Source: Planctomicrobium sp051465645 (lineage in GTDB: Bacteria; Planctomycetota; Planctomycetia; Planctomycetales; Planctomycetaceae). Taken from it: a stretch of 64,000 nt of DNA. Below are positions 9,467 through 19,709 of this stretch, piece by piece (within the stretch, counting starts at the first letter, position 1; each line of letters begins with the position of its first letter). The position numbers were made by a program, and so were the translations under genes. The stretch covers positions 3,286,001 to 3,350,000 of the forward strand of contig NZ_CP195790.1 of assembly GCF_051465645.1 (NCBI RefSeq), written 5' to 3'. The notes beneath the pieces are model-generated. The model was not told the origin of the DNA. It saw only the letters and a list, made by a program, of their open reading frames with translations, and searched no databases.

Positions 9467-10921
9467 TCAGGATTCCAGATCGCTTTCAATCTGGCTGAAG
9501 CGGGTTTGCAACACGGCCACCAAAATTCCAAAAAACAACGCAGGTGCCATCAACAGGACGATTCCGCCGGAGTAGCCCAAACTACTCCAGAGCATGAATA
9601 TCGACGCAACGCCAAACAGGATGGCAGGGATCGGGTAGAACGGGACACGAAACGGCCGCGAAAGGTTCGGATACTTCCAGCGTGCAACGATCAGCGCAAC
9701 AATCGCCAGCAGAAAAAAGACCCAGAAAACAGGGGCAGAGGCGGCCAGCAGGAGATCGAATCCCCCTCCATAGAAATCCCAGTTCAACGCAGGCAATCGC
9801 AGCAGTTTCAGGCCTTCGTTAATCCTTTCCCGGCATGCCTGGAAGCCGACGATGGCGGTCAGCGTCAGGGCAATGGCAGAGATCGTCAGCAAAGACCACA
9901 CCGGAACCTGCCTCGAATTCCAGACACTCCATTTTCGAAAGATCGGAAAATCTTCCCCGGCCGCAGCCAGTAATCGACATCCGGCAAACATCATCCCGTT
10001 GATTGCCCCAAGTGCTGAAATCATGACGACCACGCTCATCACGTTGGAGAACATCGGCCCGCACGCCCGCTCAATCAAGACTGCTGCCGGCGCAGAGACG
10101 TTCTTCACCTCATCCGGTCCCAGTACTCGCAAAAAGAGGAAATTCAATGCGAGATACAAAAGGGCTACCAGAACAAGCCCAATGATCAGAGCACGAGACA
10201 TTGTACGTCGACAATCCCGCACCTCCGGAGTCACTGTCGCAACATCATTCCAGCCCCCGTAGGCGTAAAGCACAAAGACCAGTGCCAAACCCAGTGAACT
10301 CCACGAAGCCGTAGTCGTCGCCTCAATTGTTGTCGCACTTTCCGAAACTGTTGCCGCTGGAAGAATCAGCCCGCAGATCAAAACAGCGGCAAGTGCCAGC
10401 GCCTTGGTGATTGTGAGAATGTTCTGAGTCATTCTTCCTGCGGCAAATCCACAGAACTGCAACAGAGTCAGGCCCATGATGGCTGACATCGCGACGACCC
10501 CATGTGAGGACGCAAGTACCGGATGAAGTTGCCCAGCGTAGCTCGCAAAAACGAACGCGGCCGCCCCGATATTGGACGGCAGAATTGCACAGAGATTCAT
10601 CCAGGCGAAAAGAAAGCCCACCCGCTTGCCAAAACAGTTCGCGAGGTAAACGTACTCGGCACCGAATTCAGGCCACATTGAAGAGAGTTCTGCATAACAG
10701 AATGCTCCGCATAGCGCCAGCAGCGCTCCCAGCCCCCAGATCATTAAAGCGACTTGCGGATCGCCAGCAAAAGTGAAGACGTTCGCCGGAATTCTGAAGA
10801 TGCTGACACCAACAACAATCCCGACCAGCAGACTGACAACATCCCACAACCCCAGAGTCCGTGGGGAGGAGACTTCAGTTTGCTGAGAGCGCCCTGAAGA
10901 TTCTGAAGAATGAGATGCCAT
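9467..10921 (-). CDS. APC-superfamily amino acid permease
   Basis: An inner-membrane transporter of 484 residues from the ATG at 10921. It begins with the family hallmark around LGLWDVVSLLVGIVVGVSIF and has about twelve hydrophobic segments, including YAYGGWNDVATVTPEVRD, a conserved stretch after helix 6 of APC/LAT-type carriers. It probably exchanges or symports amino acids. Substrate not predictable. A TTG at 10963 would add 14 residues. Confidence 0.9.
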   Translation of the reverse strand: MASHSSESSGRSQQTEVSSPRTLGLWDVVSLLVGIVVGVSIFRIPANVFTFAGDPQVALMIWGLGALLALCGAFCYAELSSMWPEFGAEYVYLANCFGKRVGFLFAWMNLCAILPSNIGAAAFVFASYAGQLHPVLASSHGVVAMSAIMGLTLLQFCGFAAGRMTQNILTITKALALAAVLICGLILPAATVSESATTIEATTTASWSSLGLALVFVLYAYGGWNDVATVTPEVRDCRRTMSRALIIGLVLVALLYLALNFLFLRVLGPDEVKNVSAPAAVLIERACGPMFSNVMSVVVMISALGAINGMMFAGCRLLAAAGEDFPIFRKWSVWNSRQVPVWSLLTISAIALTLTAIVGFQACRERINEGLKLLRLPALNWDFYGGGFDLLLAASAPVFWVFFLLAIVALIVARWKYPNLSRPFRVPFYPIPAILFGVASIFMLWSSLGYSGGIVLLMAPALFFGILVAVLQTRFSQIESDLES

Positions 10922-11868
10922 CGCGAGGAGCCTGTCCGGGACCGAATTCCCAAATTGACGCAATCAGAAACCATTCAGGTCCAGCGAGCGTCTGATTCAA
11001 CATTCCGACAGTAAAGACACTGCGAACTCACCGACCCGCTTCAGCAGGTGAGTTCATCCAAATGACGACAAAATGTTGCTTTTGGATGACACGACGCAGT
11101 GTCGCCACGATCATAGTCATGTTGCATCAAAATTGTCTTGCAAATCAAGCAATTGGAATCGGCACACAGAGGGCAACAACTTCTGGTCGTTCGTGATCGC
11201 CAGAACGTAGCAAAAGAGCGATTCAAAACAAAACACTCCCACATTGCTGGACTTGATGATTGCCCGGCAACAGGGAGTGTTGTGAATCAGTCGTGTTTAA
11301 GAGTTTCGAAGGAGAGGAAACGAACGGAACTGTTTGAATTGTCGTAAACAACGGAGAGTGCAAAACAAAACGCGATCGGTCTATTCCTGTTTCGTTTTCT
11401 TACACCGTGACTGGTTCAAACGTCCCCAGGATAATCGGTTGACTGGACGGTTATCGAGATTCCTGAGCGATGCCAGAGACCGGCAGAAGGCGCCCTTGGA
11501 AAAGTCGTTTCGGTGGATCGGCATCATATGACACATCAGAGACCTCCTTAACCCGACACAAGACATCTTTTCGGTGAGTATTGGTAAAGCAATCGATGTG
11601 CCAACAGCCATCAAACCACTCATCTGCCGCCGTAGACACTGAAAAGAAGCCCCTGAATCCCCGTTCTTTGCTGAATAGTCTCAATAGCGATGCCCAATTG
11701 CAGCGCGAAACTGCAATTCGAAAAGGCAATTCAGCTTCCAGCAGAACGACCTGCTGGTCACCAGTCCGACACTCAAACAGACAGTTGGCACAAAAGAAAA
11801 CACCCTCGACTCATTTGCAGTCGAGGGTGTCGAATTATCTGTCATCTCAATCAGCACCGCAACCTGCG
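10922..11868. other. Gene-poor region between permease and citrate synthase
   Basis: About 950 bases in which the open frames are short, overlapping and lack recognisable domains. The only clear element is the citrate synthase terminator near its right end. A small unrecognised gene cannot be excluded. Confidence 0.5.
11791..11830 (-). terminator. Rho-independent terminator of citrate synthase
   Basis: ACACCCTCGACT (11800-11811) is perfectly repeated in inverse at 11819-11830 with a seven-base loop. On the minus strand a T-rich tract (complement of 11791-11800) follows. It lies about 40 bases after the gltA stop. Confidence 0.88.
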
Positions 11869-13170
11869 TTACTTCGCGACTGACGCTTTCCGCTGATCCA
11901 TCGGGATGAACTCGCGAGTACGTTCGCCGAGGTAAATCTGACGCGGACGTTGAATACGCTGTTCTGTGTCTTCCATCGATTCTTTCCACTGGGCCAACCA
12001 ACCGGAGGCACGTGGGATGGCGAAGAGGACCGGGAACATATTCACCGGCAAGCCCATCGCCTGATAGATCAGACCAGAATAGAAGTCGACGTTTGGATAG
12101 AGCTTACGTTTGACGAAATACTCGTCTTCCAACGCAATTCGTTCCAGTTCCAGAGCCACTTCCAGAAGTGGATTCTTGCCTGTGACTTCAAACACTTCCT
12201 GAGCACACTGCTTGATGATCCGTGCGCGAGGATCGTAGTTCTTGTAAACGCGGTGACCGAAGCCCATCAGACGCATTTCACCGGCTTTGCAGCGGGCAAC
12301 ATACTCTGGAACGTGCTTGACGCTGCCGATTTCAGCGAGCATCTTCAACACAGCTTCGTTTGCACCACCATGCAATGGGCCGTACAGAGCAGCAGCGGCA
12401 CCAGCCAAAGCAGAATATGGATCTGCGTCAGATGACCCGATGGCTCGCATGACGCTGGTTGAGCAGTTTTGCTCGTGGTCAGCATGCAGGATGAACAACA
12501 CTTCAAGAGCACGTACAAGCGCTGGATTTGGCTTGTAGTTGTTGTTGAACATCTGGAACATCATCGCCAGAAAGTTCTCAGTGTAGCTCAGCTCATTGCT
12601 TGGATAGACGTACGGATGTCCCTGACTGTGACGAAATGAAAACGCTGCAATTGTCGGGACCTTGGCGATCAACCGTTTGATCTGAGCATTGCGGTTTTCT
12701 GGCGATCCAACCTTCTTAGCTTCCGGGTAGAAAGTCGACATCGCTGCAACCGTGCTGATCAGCATCCCCATCGGGTGAGCGTCATAGCGAAATGATTCCA
12801 TCTGCCGCTTGACGTTCTCGTGCACAACAGTGTGAATGCGGATTGAGTTATCCCAATCAGACAATTGCTGAGCGGTTGGGAGCTCACCATTGAGCAGCAG
12901 GTAAGCAACTTCGAGATAAGTGCACTTTTCAGCAAGCACTTCAATCGGATACCCACGGTATTCCAAGATCCCTTCGTCGCCGTCGATAAATGTGACGCGG
13001 CTTTTGCAGGATGCCGTGTTGGTATACCCGGGATCATAGGCCATCAGGCCGAAATCGCTGTCTTTCACCTTGATCTGTCGCAGATCAATGGCCTTCACGG
13101 TGTCGTCAACGACCGGGACTTCGTAGGTTTTTCCCGTTCGGTTGTCGGTAATGGTCAGCGTGTTGGACAT
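11869..13170 (-). CDS. gltA: Citrate synthase (type II, hexameric family)
   Basis: Condenses acetyl-CoA and oxaloacetate to citrate, the entry step of the TCA cycle, in the cytoplasm. At 433 residues it fits the Gram-negative large form. Catalytic histidine and aspartate motifs are visible: LHADHEQNCST, GPLHGGANEAVL and GFGHRVYKNYDPRA, then NVDFYSGLIY and FAIPRASGWLAQW. The N-terminal SFRYDAHPM segment is also typical. The start is an ATG, and a strong terminator follows the stop. Confidence 0.97.
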   Translation of the reverse strand: MSNTLTITDNRTGKTYEVPVVDDTVKAIDLRQIKVKDSDFGLMAYDPGYTNTASCKSRVTFIDGDEGILEYRGYPIEVLAEKCTYLEVAYLLLNGELPTAQQLSDWDNSIRIHTVVHENVKRQMESFRYDAHPMGMLISTVAAMSTFYPEAKKVGSPENRNAQIKRLIAKVPTIAAFSFRHSQGHPYVYPSNELSYTENFLAMMFQMFNNNYKPNPALVRALEVLFILHADHEQNCSTSVMRAIGSSDADPYSALAGAAAALYGPLHGGANEAVLKMLAEIGSVKHVPEYVARCKAGEMRLMGFGHRVYKNYDPRARIIKQCAQEVFEVTGKNPLLEVALELERIALEDEYFVKRKLYPNVDFYSGLIYQAMGLPVNMFPVLFAIPRASGWLAQWKESMEDTEQRIQRPRQIYLGERTREFIPMDQRKASVAK

Positions 13171-13417
13171 AATTTGGCTTCAAGGATGTTTCGTGGAAGC
13201 AGTTGCATGTATCGTCATCAGATGATGACAAACTATTCGATCGGCTCAAGTCTCCGAGATCATTTTCCACTGAGTTACCCAACGGAAATGCCCTGATAAT
13301 TGTGAGAACAATGCAGATTGAGGCAACCCAAACAGAGCAACCTCAAGCCTGCTGAATCCACGAAATTCCTTGAGAACCGACAGAATTGCCCAAGACTGGA
13401 GATCCACCTAACTCCTG

Positions 13418-14419
13418 TCACGACAACAAGCTGCGACGCAACACATCCTGTGCCTTAGCAAAATATGGTTGCCAGACAATTTCTGGAGCCCCGTTCTTCA
13501 AGCAATCGCGCACTTTTTGAAGCGTGTTCCGCGCCATGTGCGGACAGCGATTGCAGGCACAGGTTTCCCCAGTATCCGCAGTAATCCCCGGCACAGGGAT
13601 ATATTCATGCTGAGGTGCGATCAGCTTCAGCGGATGGATCATGTTCGCTTCGGTCGCCACGAGGAACGTTTTGGGCTCCGTCTGCGAGGAGACATAACGT
13701 CTCATCTTCTCGGTCCCGCCAACCACATCGGCAAGGTCCAAAACGTTTGGAGGGCACTCCGGATGCGCCAGAACAATCGCTTCCGGATTGCGCTTCTTCG
13801 CTCGCACAAGATCCTGAATACTGAAGACCTCATGCACCATGCACGAGCCCTTCCACAGAATCATGTCACGCCCCGTCACTTCCATCAGATACCGACCCAG
13901 ATATTGATCGGGAACAAACAGAATTTCCTTGTCTTTTGGAACCTTTTCCTCAATCAATTCGCGTGCGTTTCCGCTGGTGACAATCCAGTCACACAAGCTT
14001 TTCACGGCTGCAGTCGTATTGATGTAGGCCACGGTCACAAAGTCGTGCCCCTGTGCTCGTAACTCTTCCTGATACTTCGCAAGTGCTGGAGCTGGGCAAC
14101 TGTCCGCAAGCGAACATCCTGCAAGGAGGTCAGGCAAAAGAACGCGCTTTTCCGGGCTGAGAATCTTGGCGGATTCTGCCATGAAGTGAACGCCGACAAA
14201 CACGATCGTCGAGTTGGGAACCGAGGTGGCATCCCGAGCGAGCTTTAGAGAGTCGCCAGTAAAATCAGCGATGTCCTGAATTTCACCATCGACATAATAA
14301 TGGGCCAGAATGACAGCATCCTGTTCCACCTTTAATCGCTCAATTTCCTCGATTAGATCCAACGGATCTTCGTAGGTGTCAGTGCTCGAATTCACAATCG
14401 GTAATGTCGTTTCAGCCAT
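13418..14419 (-). CDS. nadA: Quinolinate synthase NadA
   Basis: A [4Fe-4S] enzyme that condenses iminoaspartate with dihydroxyacetone phosphate to quinolinate in NAD synthesis. The 333-residue protein shows AHYYVDGEIQDIADF, FVGVHFMAESAKIL and the cluster cysteines in LLAGCSLADSC, HPECPP and CACNRCPHMARNTL. Length and motif order match the family. nadB and nadC are not in the window, so it seems to be transcribed alone. Confidence 0.97.
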   Translation of the reverse strand: MAETTLPIVNSSTDTYEDPLDLIEEIERLKVEQDAVILAHYYVDGEIQDIADFTGDSLKLARDATSVPNSTIVFVGVHFMAESAKILSPEKRVLLPDLLAGCSLADSCPAPALAKYQEELRAQGHDFVTVAYINTTAAVKSLCDWIVTSGNARELIEEKVPKDKEILFVPDQYLGRYLMEVTGRDMILWKGSCMVHEVFSIQDLVRAKKRNPEAIVLAHPECPPNVLDLADVVGGTEKMRRYVSSQTEPKTFLVATEANMIHPLKLIAPQHEYIPVPGITADTGETCACNRCPHMARNTLQKVRDCLKNGAPEIVWQPYFAKAQDVLRRSLLS

Positions 14420-14582
14420 AGTTGTTCCCTCTGTCGGTGATTATATGGCGGAAGCGATCATAAGTCAGGCTGGAATTCACACTTCCAACCTGACTGAAAG
14501 CAAAATCACCAACAGATTAGCGACATCCCGTCACAAGATCCTGACAGGCAAAAAGATACGACAGTCCACCTTCGCGTACGCT

Positions 14583-15716
14583 CTATTCGCCAAGTGTAAA
14601 CTGAGGCAACTGAACTGGATGCCCGTGATTATTCGCCGACTCATGAGCACAGAGCCCGACACAGGTCCAGTTCGCAGATTGAACCGCATTGGGCCACGGG
14701 TCGCGATCTTCAATCAACGCCGTCACAAACTCATGAACCAGATGGGGATGAGACCCGCCATGCCCGCCCCCCTGGACAAAGGACAGGTGCTCGGCGTCGT
14801 GAATCTCTGCCGGTTGAGTAAACCTGCGAATTGGTTCAGGCAACAGGTGAGCAAAATCGGGAACTTGAATGGGCGAAGGAATCTCTGACTCAGGCTTTTT
14901 CGCCGTGTGCAGAACGTGCGATTCCCCCTCAACCAGCGACCACTCAAAACTCTTCTTTGTCCCGTAGACATCAAAGCTCTCGCGATACTGACGAGCAACG
15001 TCGTAAAGAAATCGCCAGATGTGCGCCGTCAGATCGCTGTCCTTGATTTTGACGTGACAGGTTTCAACGGCAAAACGGTTCCCGGACTTTTCTGCGATGT
15101 CTTCACGAACGGTCCCGGACCCGAAGCAGCTGACGTATTCTGCCAATCCATCCACCAGCCCCAGACACGGACTGACGACGTGAGTGGCATAGTGCATCGG
15201 AATCATCTTCTGCCAGTACGCTGGCCACCCATCCATATCCTGAGGGTGCGATGCCGCGAGGTACTGAATCTTGCCGAGATCACCGTTGCGAAAAAGTTCC
15301 TTCAGGAACAGGAACTCGCGGCTGTACACGACCGTTTCCGCCATCATGTACTTCAAGCCGGTCTGCTTGACCTTGGCGACAATTTCCCGGCACTCTTCAA
15401 TGGTCGTGGCCATCGGAACAGTGCACATCACATGCTTGCCGGCATCCAGCGCTTTGAGCGACATCCAGGCATGATCGTGAATCGGACTGTTAATGTGGAC
15501 GGCATCAATCGTCGGGTCATTCAGAACGTCATCAAAATTCGAATATCGAATTTCGATCCCAAACTGATCACCGGCCTTGTTCAGTTCCTGCTCATCGCGT
15601 CGGCAAATCGCCCGGACATTCGCCTGTGGATGATTCTGGTAGATCGGAATGAATTCCGCACCGAAGCCTAAACCGACCATCGCGACATTTACCGTCTGCA
15701 GCCTCTTCGATGACAT
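14583..15716 (-). CDS. Gfo/Idh/MocA-family oxidoreductase
   Basis: A 377-residue NAD(P)-dependent sugar or cyclitol dehydrogenase-like protein. The Rossmann motif GLGFGAEF is near the N-terminus, and HINSPIHDHAWMSLKALDAGKHVMCTVPM is the family's conserved core with its EKP-like position altered to TVP. The C-terminal domain includes SHPQDMDGWPAYW. No signal peptide was found. Planctomycetes carry dozens of these genes and the substrate cannot be inferred. Confidence 0.88.
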   Translation of the reverse strand: MSSKRLQTVNVAMVGLGFGAEFIPIYQNHPQANVRAICRRDEQELNKAGDQFGIEIRYSNFDDVLNDPTIDAVHINSPIHDHAWMSLKALDAGKHVMCTVPMATTIEECREIVAKVKQTGLKYMMAETVVYSREFLFLKELFRNGDLGKIQYLAASHPQDMDGWPAYWQKMIPMHYATHVVSPCLGLVDGLAEYVSCFGSGTVREDIAEKSGNRFAVETCHVKIKDSDLTAHIWRFLYDVARQYRESFDVYGTKKSFEWSLVEGESHVLHTAKKPESEIPSPIQVPDFAHLLPEPIRRFTQPAEIHDAEHLSFVQGGGHGGSHPHLVHEFVTALIEDRDPWPNAVQSANWTCVGLCAHESANNHGHPVQLPQFTLGE

Positions 15717-15829
15717 TCAAAGCTCCTGACCTGGATTCAAACTCAAGGACAACGATCAGTTCGATCTTTCACGCGTTCAAGGCAATCACGTCTGAGCCCC
15801 ATACAGGCTGACGCACGCCAGACAGGCCC

Positions 15830-16117
15830 TTACCCAACGAGGTCAGATACGTGTGGAGCACGCTCGACCAACGGAATCACTTTCGGTTGATAAATCGTGA
15901 GGTATGCCTCGGCTTTGCGGTGAACATCGATTGCCTCCTCCGATTCCCACCGCTCAACCAGAATGAAGACGCTCGGGTCATTCCGGGAGTGACAGACCTC
16001 GAAGACCAGACAGCCGGGTTCCGCACGCGACAATCGCCCATGCTCTGCCAGCAGTTCCTTCAGCAGCGGAATATCGTCAGTTTTTTTTGCGGTCAAAACA
16101 ACGTTCACAACAACCAT
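15830..16117 (-). CDS. Antibiotic-biosynthesis-monooxygenase (ABM/YgiN-like) domain protein
   Basis: A 95-residue protein of the dimeric ferredoxin-like ABM fold: MVVVNVVLTAKK, then EPGCLVFEVCHS and FILVERWESEEAIDVHRKA. Relatives include YgiN quinol monooxygenase and LsrG-like enzymes. The ATG at 16117 is preceded by an AGGGG ribosome site; the frame is open further upstream but that part lacks domain character. Function beyond the fold is unknown. Confidence 0.8.
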   Translation of the reverse strand: MVVVNVVLTAKKTDDIPLLKELLAEHGRLSRAEPGCLVFEVCHSRNDPSVFILVERWESEEAIDVHRKAEAYLTIYQPKVIPLVERAPHVSDLVG

Positions 16118-16440
16118 GACATCCCCTGCTTGACTCAAATGAACTTCGAACAGACCTGCCGGCGACTGGCTTGCGATGGCAGAATCGCTTGGTCCACCTG
16201 TGTACCGAAATTCCGGCGAGGCAGTCTCCAAAGTCGCATGTTAGCGAGTCGATACGTCGAGGGCAGTTCACAATCGCTGAATCCCGGTTGTGTCGACAGA
16301 AATATCAGCAACGAGACGGTTTGCCGATCGGAATCAACGACGCCTTCCGCAATTCTGCATATACTAACCTGAACCTCGCATCCGACGGCAACGCAACGAC
16401 AGAGAATGCCGAGGCAGACACAGTGAAGAAGGCACGAGAG

Positions 16441-17760
16441 ATGCGACACGATCTACTGCAGCGATTGAAAGAAAAGCAGGCTCTGATCGGGGTAATTGGA
16501 CTCGGTTACGTCGGCCTCCCGCTGCTCGATGCGTTTTATCACGCCGGCTTTCCCACTCTCGGGTTCGACATTGACCAGAAAAAAGTCGATCAACTCAACG
16601 CCGGTCAAAGCTACATCAAGCACGTCTCCTCGAGTCAGGTCAGCAACTGGCGACAATCGGGACGATTCGAAGCGACATCGTCACCAGAGCGACTGGCCGA
16701 TGCCGACGTCATCGTGATCTGCGTTCCGACTCCATTGAACGACAGCCGCGACCCGGACCTGAGTTTTATCACTGGCACCGGGGAAACGATCGCGAAAAAT
16801 CTGCGACCCGGTCAATTGATCGTGCTCGAAAGCACAACCTACCCCACAACCACCAGAGACGTTCTCCTTCCAATTCTCGCTGCCACCGGCCTGAAAGTCG
16901 GGCACGATTTCTTTCTCGCATACAGTCCGGAACGCGAAGACCCCGGCAACCCGATCTACTCGGCCGCCAAGATCCCCAAGGTGGTCGGCGGCTATGATGA
17001 AGCGAGCCTCGAACTGGCAACGGCTCTTTACAGTCCGGCAGTTGTGAAGGTGATTCCTGCCCCCACAATGGAAGTCGCCGAAGCTGCCAAGATCCTTGAG
17101 AACACGTATCGCGCGGTCAACATCGCACTCGTCAACGAACTGAAAATGTTGTTCGACCGCATGGACATTGACATCTGGTCGGTCATCGAAGCCGCGAAAA
17201 CAAAGCCGTTCGGGTTTCAGGCGTTCTACCCCGGCCCTGGTCTGGGAGGACACTGTATTCCCATCGACCCGTTCTACCTGACATGGCTCGCGAGAAAGCA
17301 GGGACTGACAACTCGCTTCATTGAACTTGCAGGCGAAGTCAACGCGCGGATGCCGGAGTATGTGATTCAGCGTCTCAGTGAAGCTCTGAACGATGCGGCC
17401 AAGCCAATCAGAAACAGCAAGATCTGCCTGCTGGGAATGGCGTACAAGAAAGACGTGGATGACCCGCGAGAAAGTCCATCTTTCACACTGATGGAACTCT
17501 TGCTGCAGCGAGGGGCGCAACTTACTTACAACGATCCTCACATCCCAAAGCTTCCGTCAATGCGGCATCACAAGTTGCCTGCAATGACCAGCTCGGAACT
17601 GACCCCAGAATTCCTGCAATCACAAGATTGCGTCCTGATTGCAACTGACCATTCCGCTTACGACTACGATTACATCGTCCAGCACAGCAACATGGTCCTC
17701 GACACCAGAAATGCCACCAAATCAGTGGTGACTGGAAGAGAAAAGATCCGCACTGCTTAA
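16441..17760 (+). CDS. Nucleotide-sugar dehydrogenase (UDP-N-acetyl-D-glucosamine / UDP-glucose dehydrogenase family)
   Basis: Oxidises the C6 of a UDP-sugar to the uronic acid for surface polysaccharide. The 439-residue protein has the Rossmann motif GVIGLGYVGLPL, CVPTPLNDSRDPDLSF, AYSPEREDPGN, the substrate-binding AEAAKILENTYRAVNIAL and the catalytic cysteine in GPGLGGHCIPIDPFYL. The last is closest to the WbpA/TviB subgroup. The C-terminal domain ends with VLIATDHSAYDY. The start is the ATG at 16441. A GTG seven codons upstream is possible, and the longer open frame to 16171 overlaps the divergent gene and is unlikely. Confidence 0.93.
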   Translation: MRHDLLQRLKEKQALIGVIGLGYVGLPLLDAFYHAGFPTLGFDIDQKKVDQLNAGQSYIKHVSSSQVSNWRQSGRFEATSSPERLADADVIVICVPTPLNDSRDPDLSFITGTGETIAKNLRPGQLIVLESTTYPTTTRDVLLPILAATGLKVGHDFFLAYSPEREDPGNPIYSAAKIPKVVGGYDEASLELATALYSPAVVKVIPAPTMEVAEAAKILENTYRAVNIALVNELKMLFDRMDIDIWSVIEAAKTKPFGFQAFYPGPGLGGHCIPIDPFYLTWLARKQGLTTRFIELAGEVNARMPEYVIQRLSEALNDAAKPIRNSKICLLGMAYKKDVDDPRESPSFTLMELLLQRGAQLTYNDPHIPKLPSMRHHKLPAMTSSELTPEFLQSQDCVLIATDHSAYDYDYIVQHSNMVLDTRNATKSVVTGREKIRTA

Positions 17761-17765
17761 TGACG

Positions 17766-17789
17766 TACCGGAGCATGATTGCTCCGGTA
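17766..17789 (+). terminator. Hairpin after the nucleotide-sugar dehydrogenase gene
   Basis: TACCGGAGCA (17766-17775) is perfectly repeated in inverse at 17780-17789 around a four-base loop, five bases past the stop codon. There is no T tract, so it may protect the 3' end or terminate weakly. Confidence 0.5.
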
Positions 17790-17857
17790 AACGCTCAGAA
17801 CAAATACGGTGTCGCCAACGCCATAATTTTCAGGGCACGAGCAGCACTGTTTATAGC

Positions 17858-18286
17858 TTACAGCTCAAACGTAAATTCGTTTGGCTCAGATGACTTCACT
17901 TCTGCTTTCAGGCCACTGTTCAGCAGGTTGCTGTATTTCGGAGGGATGCGAGGAATGAGCGGTTGAGCTTCTTCCTCTTTGCCTGGAGCCGGTGGCTTCA
18001 CAGGTTCATACGCAGAGATCGTGACAGCATGAGCCCCTTCTAAAGCGCCCTGCTTCCCGCCTGTCTGTAGAGTGAACCGGCCTTCGGCATCTGTTTCACC
18101 AAATGCCATCGGTCCAGTCTGCGGCGTGAAGAGAACTTGAGCATTAGCCAATGGCTTCTGCTTGAAGGTCACGACCCCACTTACCTTGACGAGCGTAGGG
18201 GCATCAGAAGCCTGACCACATCCCATCACTCCCACTGCCAGAAGAGCGATGGCACCACAGATTGTTGATCGAAGTTGAATTCTCAT
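17858..18286 (-). CDS. Lipoprotein with carboxypeptidase-regulatory-like fold
   Basis: A 142-residue secreted protein. The signal peptide ends in a lipobox-like VGVMGC, and the mature part begins with a Ser/Ala/Asp-rich linker. The core VSGVVTFKQKPLANAQVLFTP followed by GETDAEGRFTL is the transthyretin-like/carboxypeptidase-regulatory pattern common in planctomycete lipoproteins. It lies downstream of a DUF1559 gene on the same strand, the usual pairing. It is probably an envelope protein, function unknown. Confidence 0.8.
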   Translation of the reverse strand: MRIQLRSTICGAIALLAVGVMGCGQASDAPTLVKVSGVVTFKQKPLANAQVLFTPQTGPMAFGETDAEGRFTLQTGGKQGALEGAHAVTISAYEPVKPPAPGKEEEAQPLIPRIPPKYSNLLNSGLKAEVKSSEPNEFTFEL

Positions 18287-18317
18287 AATAAATCGACATC
18301 AAATTGATCAGGAAACG

Positions 18318-18344
18318 AAAAAACACTCCCGCTCTCAGTGAGTG
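18318..18344 (-). terminator. Weak terminator between DUF1559 and lipoprotein genes
   Basis: On the minus strand a five-bp stem (340-344 with 324-328 in the 18 kb block) is followed by six T. It would partly separate the DUF1559 transcript from the lipoprotein gene. Confidence 0.45.
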
Positions 18345-18478
18345 GACGACTCTTGAAAGCAGGGGTGTTCCAATGAGAGACGAACGGTGCCAGAAGAACC
18401 TGGCAACTGCGTTCCTGCTCGAACCTGTCAGTGAATTGCGATGCCGCATTCACTAACAGGCGACAGGAATCAAATGCT

Positions 18479-19519
18479 CTAGAACTCGCCGATCACTTTT
18501 CCATCGGCTCGCCCACCGAGAGACTGGAAGGTGCCGCGATGATCAATGTTTTCACTGAGGAAACGGACCGCTCCATCTCCCATGACGAAGTGCACACCCC
18601 CGGTGTGGTGAGAGCGGAAGCCCTTCGCGTAATTGTAGTTATTGAATGCGTTGCAAGTCGGATTCGATGCTGGCTTACCAATCCCATTACAGGTGGTGAA
18701 GTCATTCAGCGGAGTGACTGCAGTGAACACGACGTGAGAGCTGACCCAGCTTGTTCGGTAATCATGGGTACAGCCGCCGATTGTTTCGCCGAAGTGAATC
18801 GTATTCGATGTACCGTCGCTCACATCCTGGAATCGAATGGAAAGTCCAAATCGGTTCCCCATCCCGGACAACTGAGTTTTGTTGAGGGTGTCCCCCCAGT
18901 TACCGGCTCCCACTGGAGTCTGAGCCCCTTTTTCAGCATAAACATTGAACGGCTGACATGCTGCTGGATTACCCGATGAGGAGAAGAACTGAGATCCAGC
19001 AGAGATACCGTAGTTCGACTGTGCCCAGCCTGCGACAGGGCTATTGTTAGGATCAGTCGGGCACTTGAACATTGCGAACTCGTAGCTTCGGGCTTCCTTA
19101 CCATCAATGAGCTGATATGGCACCTTGCGATGCTGGCCAGCCTGTGAATAGCTACCGACTGGCAATGTCCCTGTCAGGTCAAACTTATTGTAGAGCGCCC
19201 CTTGCTCAACAAATGGCAGCAGTCGTGCAAGTGCGCCAATATCTGGTGCTGCAAACCAGTTGTTTGGAACATCGGTCCCCCCGATCGGGAACATACCGTA
19301 TGTGTCATGGTAGTTGTGCAGCGCCAGTCCAAGCTGCTTCAAGTTGTTCTTACATTGACTGCGTCGAGCCGCCTCTCGGGCTTGCTGGACAGCAGGAAGA
19401 AGCAATGCGATCAAAATTGCGATAATCGCAATCACCACCAGCAATTCAATCAGAGTGAATGCTGATCGTCGACGGACCCGTGATACCGAAAATTTCTGGA
19501 ATTGATCAAAAAACAACAT
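18479..19519 (-). CDS. DUF1559 protein with prepilin-like N-terminus
   Basis: 346 residues from the ATG at 19519, which has a GGGGA ribosome site. After a basic leader comes the type IV pilin-like FTLIELLVVIAIIAILIALL helix and the invariant QQAREAARRSQCKNNL segment of planctomycete DUF1559 proteins. HNYHDTYGMFPIGG and the C-terminal H-x9-DG motif (HTGGVHFVMGDGAVRF) are also present. The family is exported, probably assembled or anchored through the hydrophobic helix, and hugely expanded in planctomycetes. Its function is not known. It forms a pair with the lipoprotein gene downstream. Confidence 0.92.
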   Translation of the reverse strand: MLFFDQFQKFSVSRVRRRSAFTLIELLVVIAIIAILIALLLPAVQQAREAARRSQCKNNLKQLGLALHNYHDTYGMFPIGGTDVPNNWFAAPDIGALARLLPFVEQGALYNKFDLTGTLPVGSYSQAGQHRKVPYQLIDGKEARSYEFAMFKCPTDPNNSPVAGWAQSNYGISAGSQFFSSSGNPAACQPFNVYAEKGAQTPVGAGNWGDTLNKTQLSGMGNRFGLSIRFQDVSDGTSNTIHFGETIGGCTHDYRTSWVSSHVVFTAVTPLNDFTTCNGIGKPASNPTCNAFNNYNYAKGFRSHHTGGVHFVMGDGAVRFLSENIDHRGTFQSLGGRADGKVIGEF

Positions 19520-19709
19520 GAATAGTCCCCGTGCGCGGACGGCTGCAGTGGAGCCCGTCTGCATTCCTGCTGCTAACTATTCGTCAAAAACGAGACAAAC
19601 GAATAAGTCGCATACCGTTTATTCGGCGAAGACTAATGCATACTTGTTAATTTTTCGATAAGACGAAATGAGTTCCTCTCAAAAACCTCCTACGCCGGCA
19701 GCAGGGAGT

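Noticed and set aside
16171..16440. N-terminal extension of the nucleotide-sugar dehydrogenase
   Set aside because: The family starts close to the Rossmann motif, and the longer frame would run into the divergent monooxygenase promoter region.
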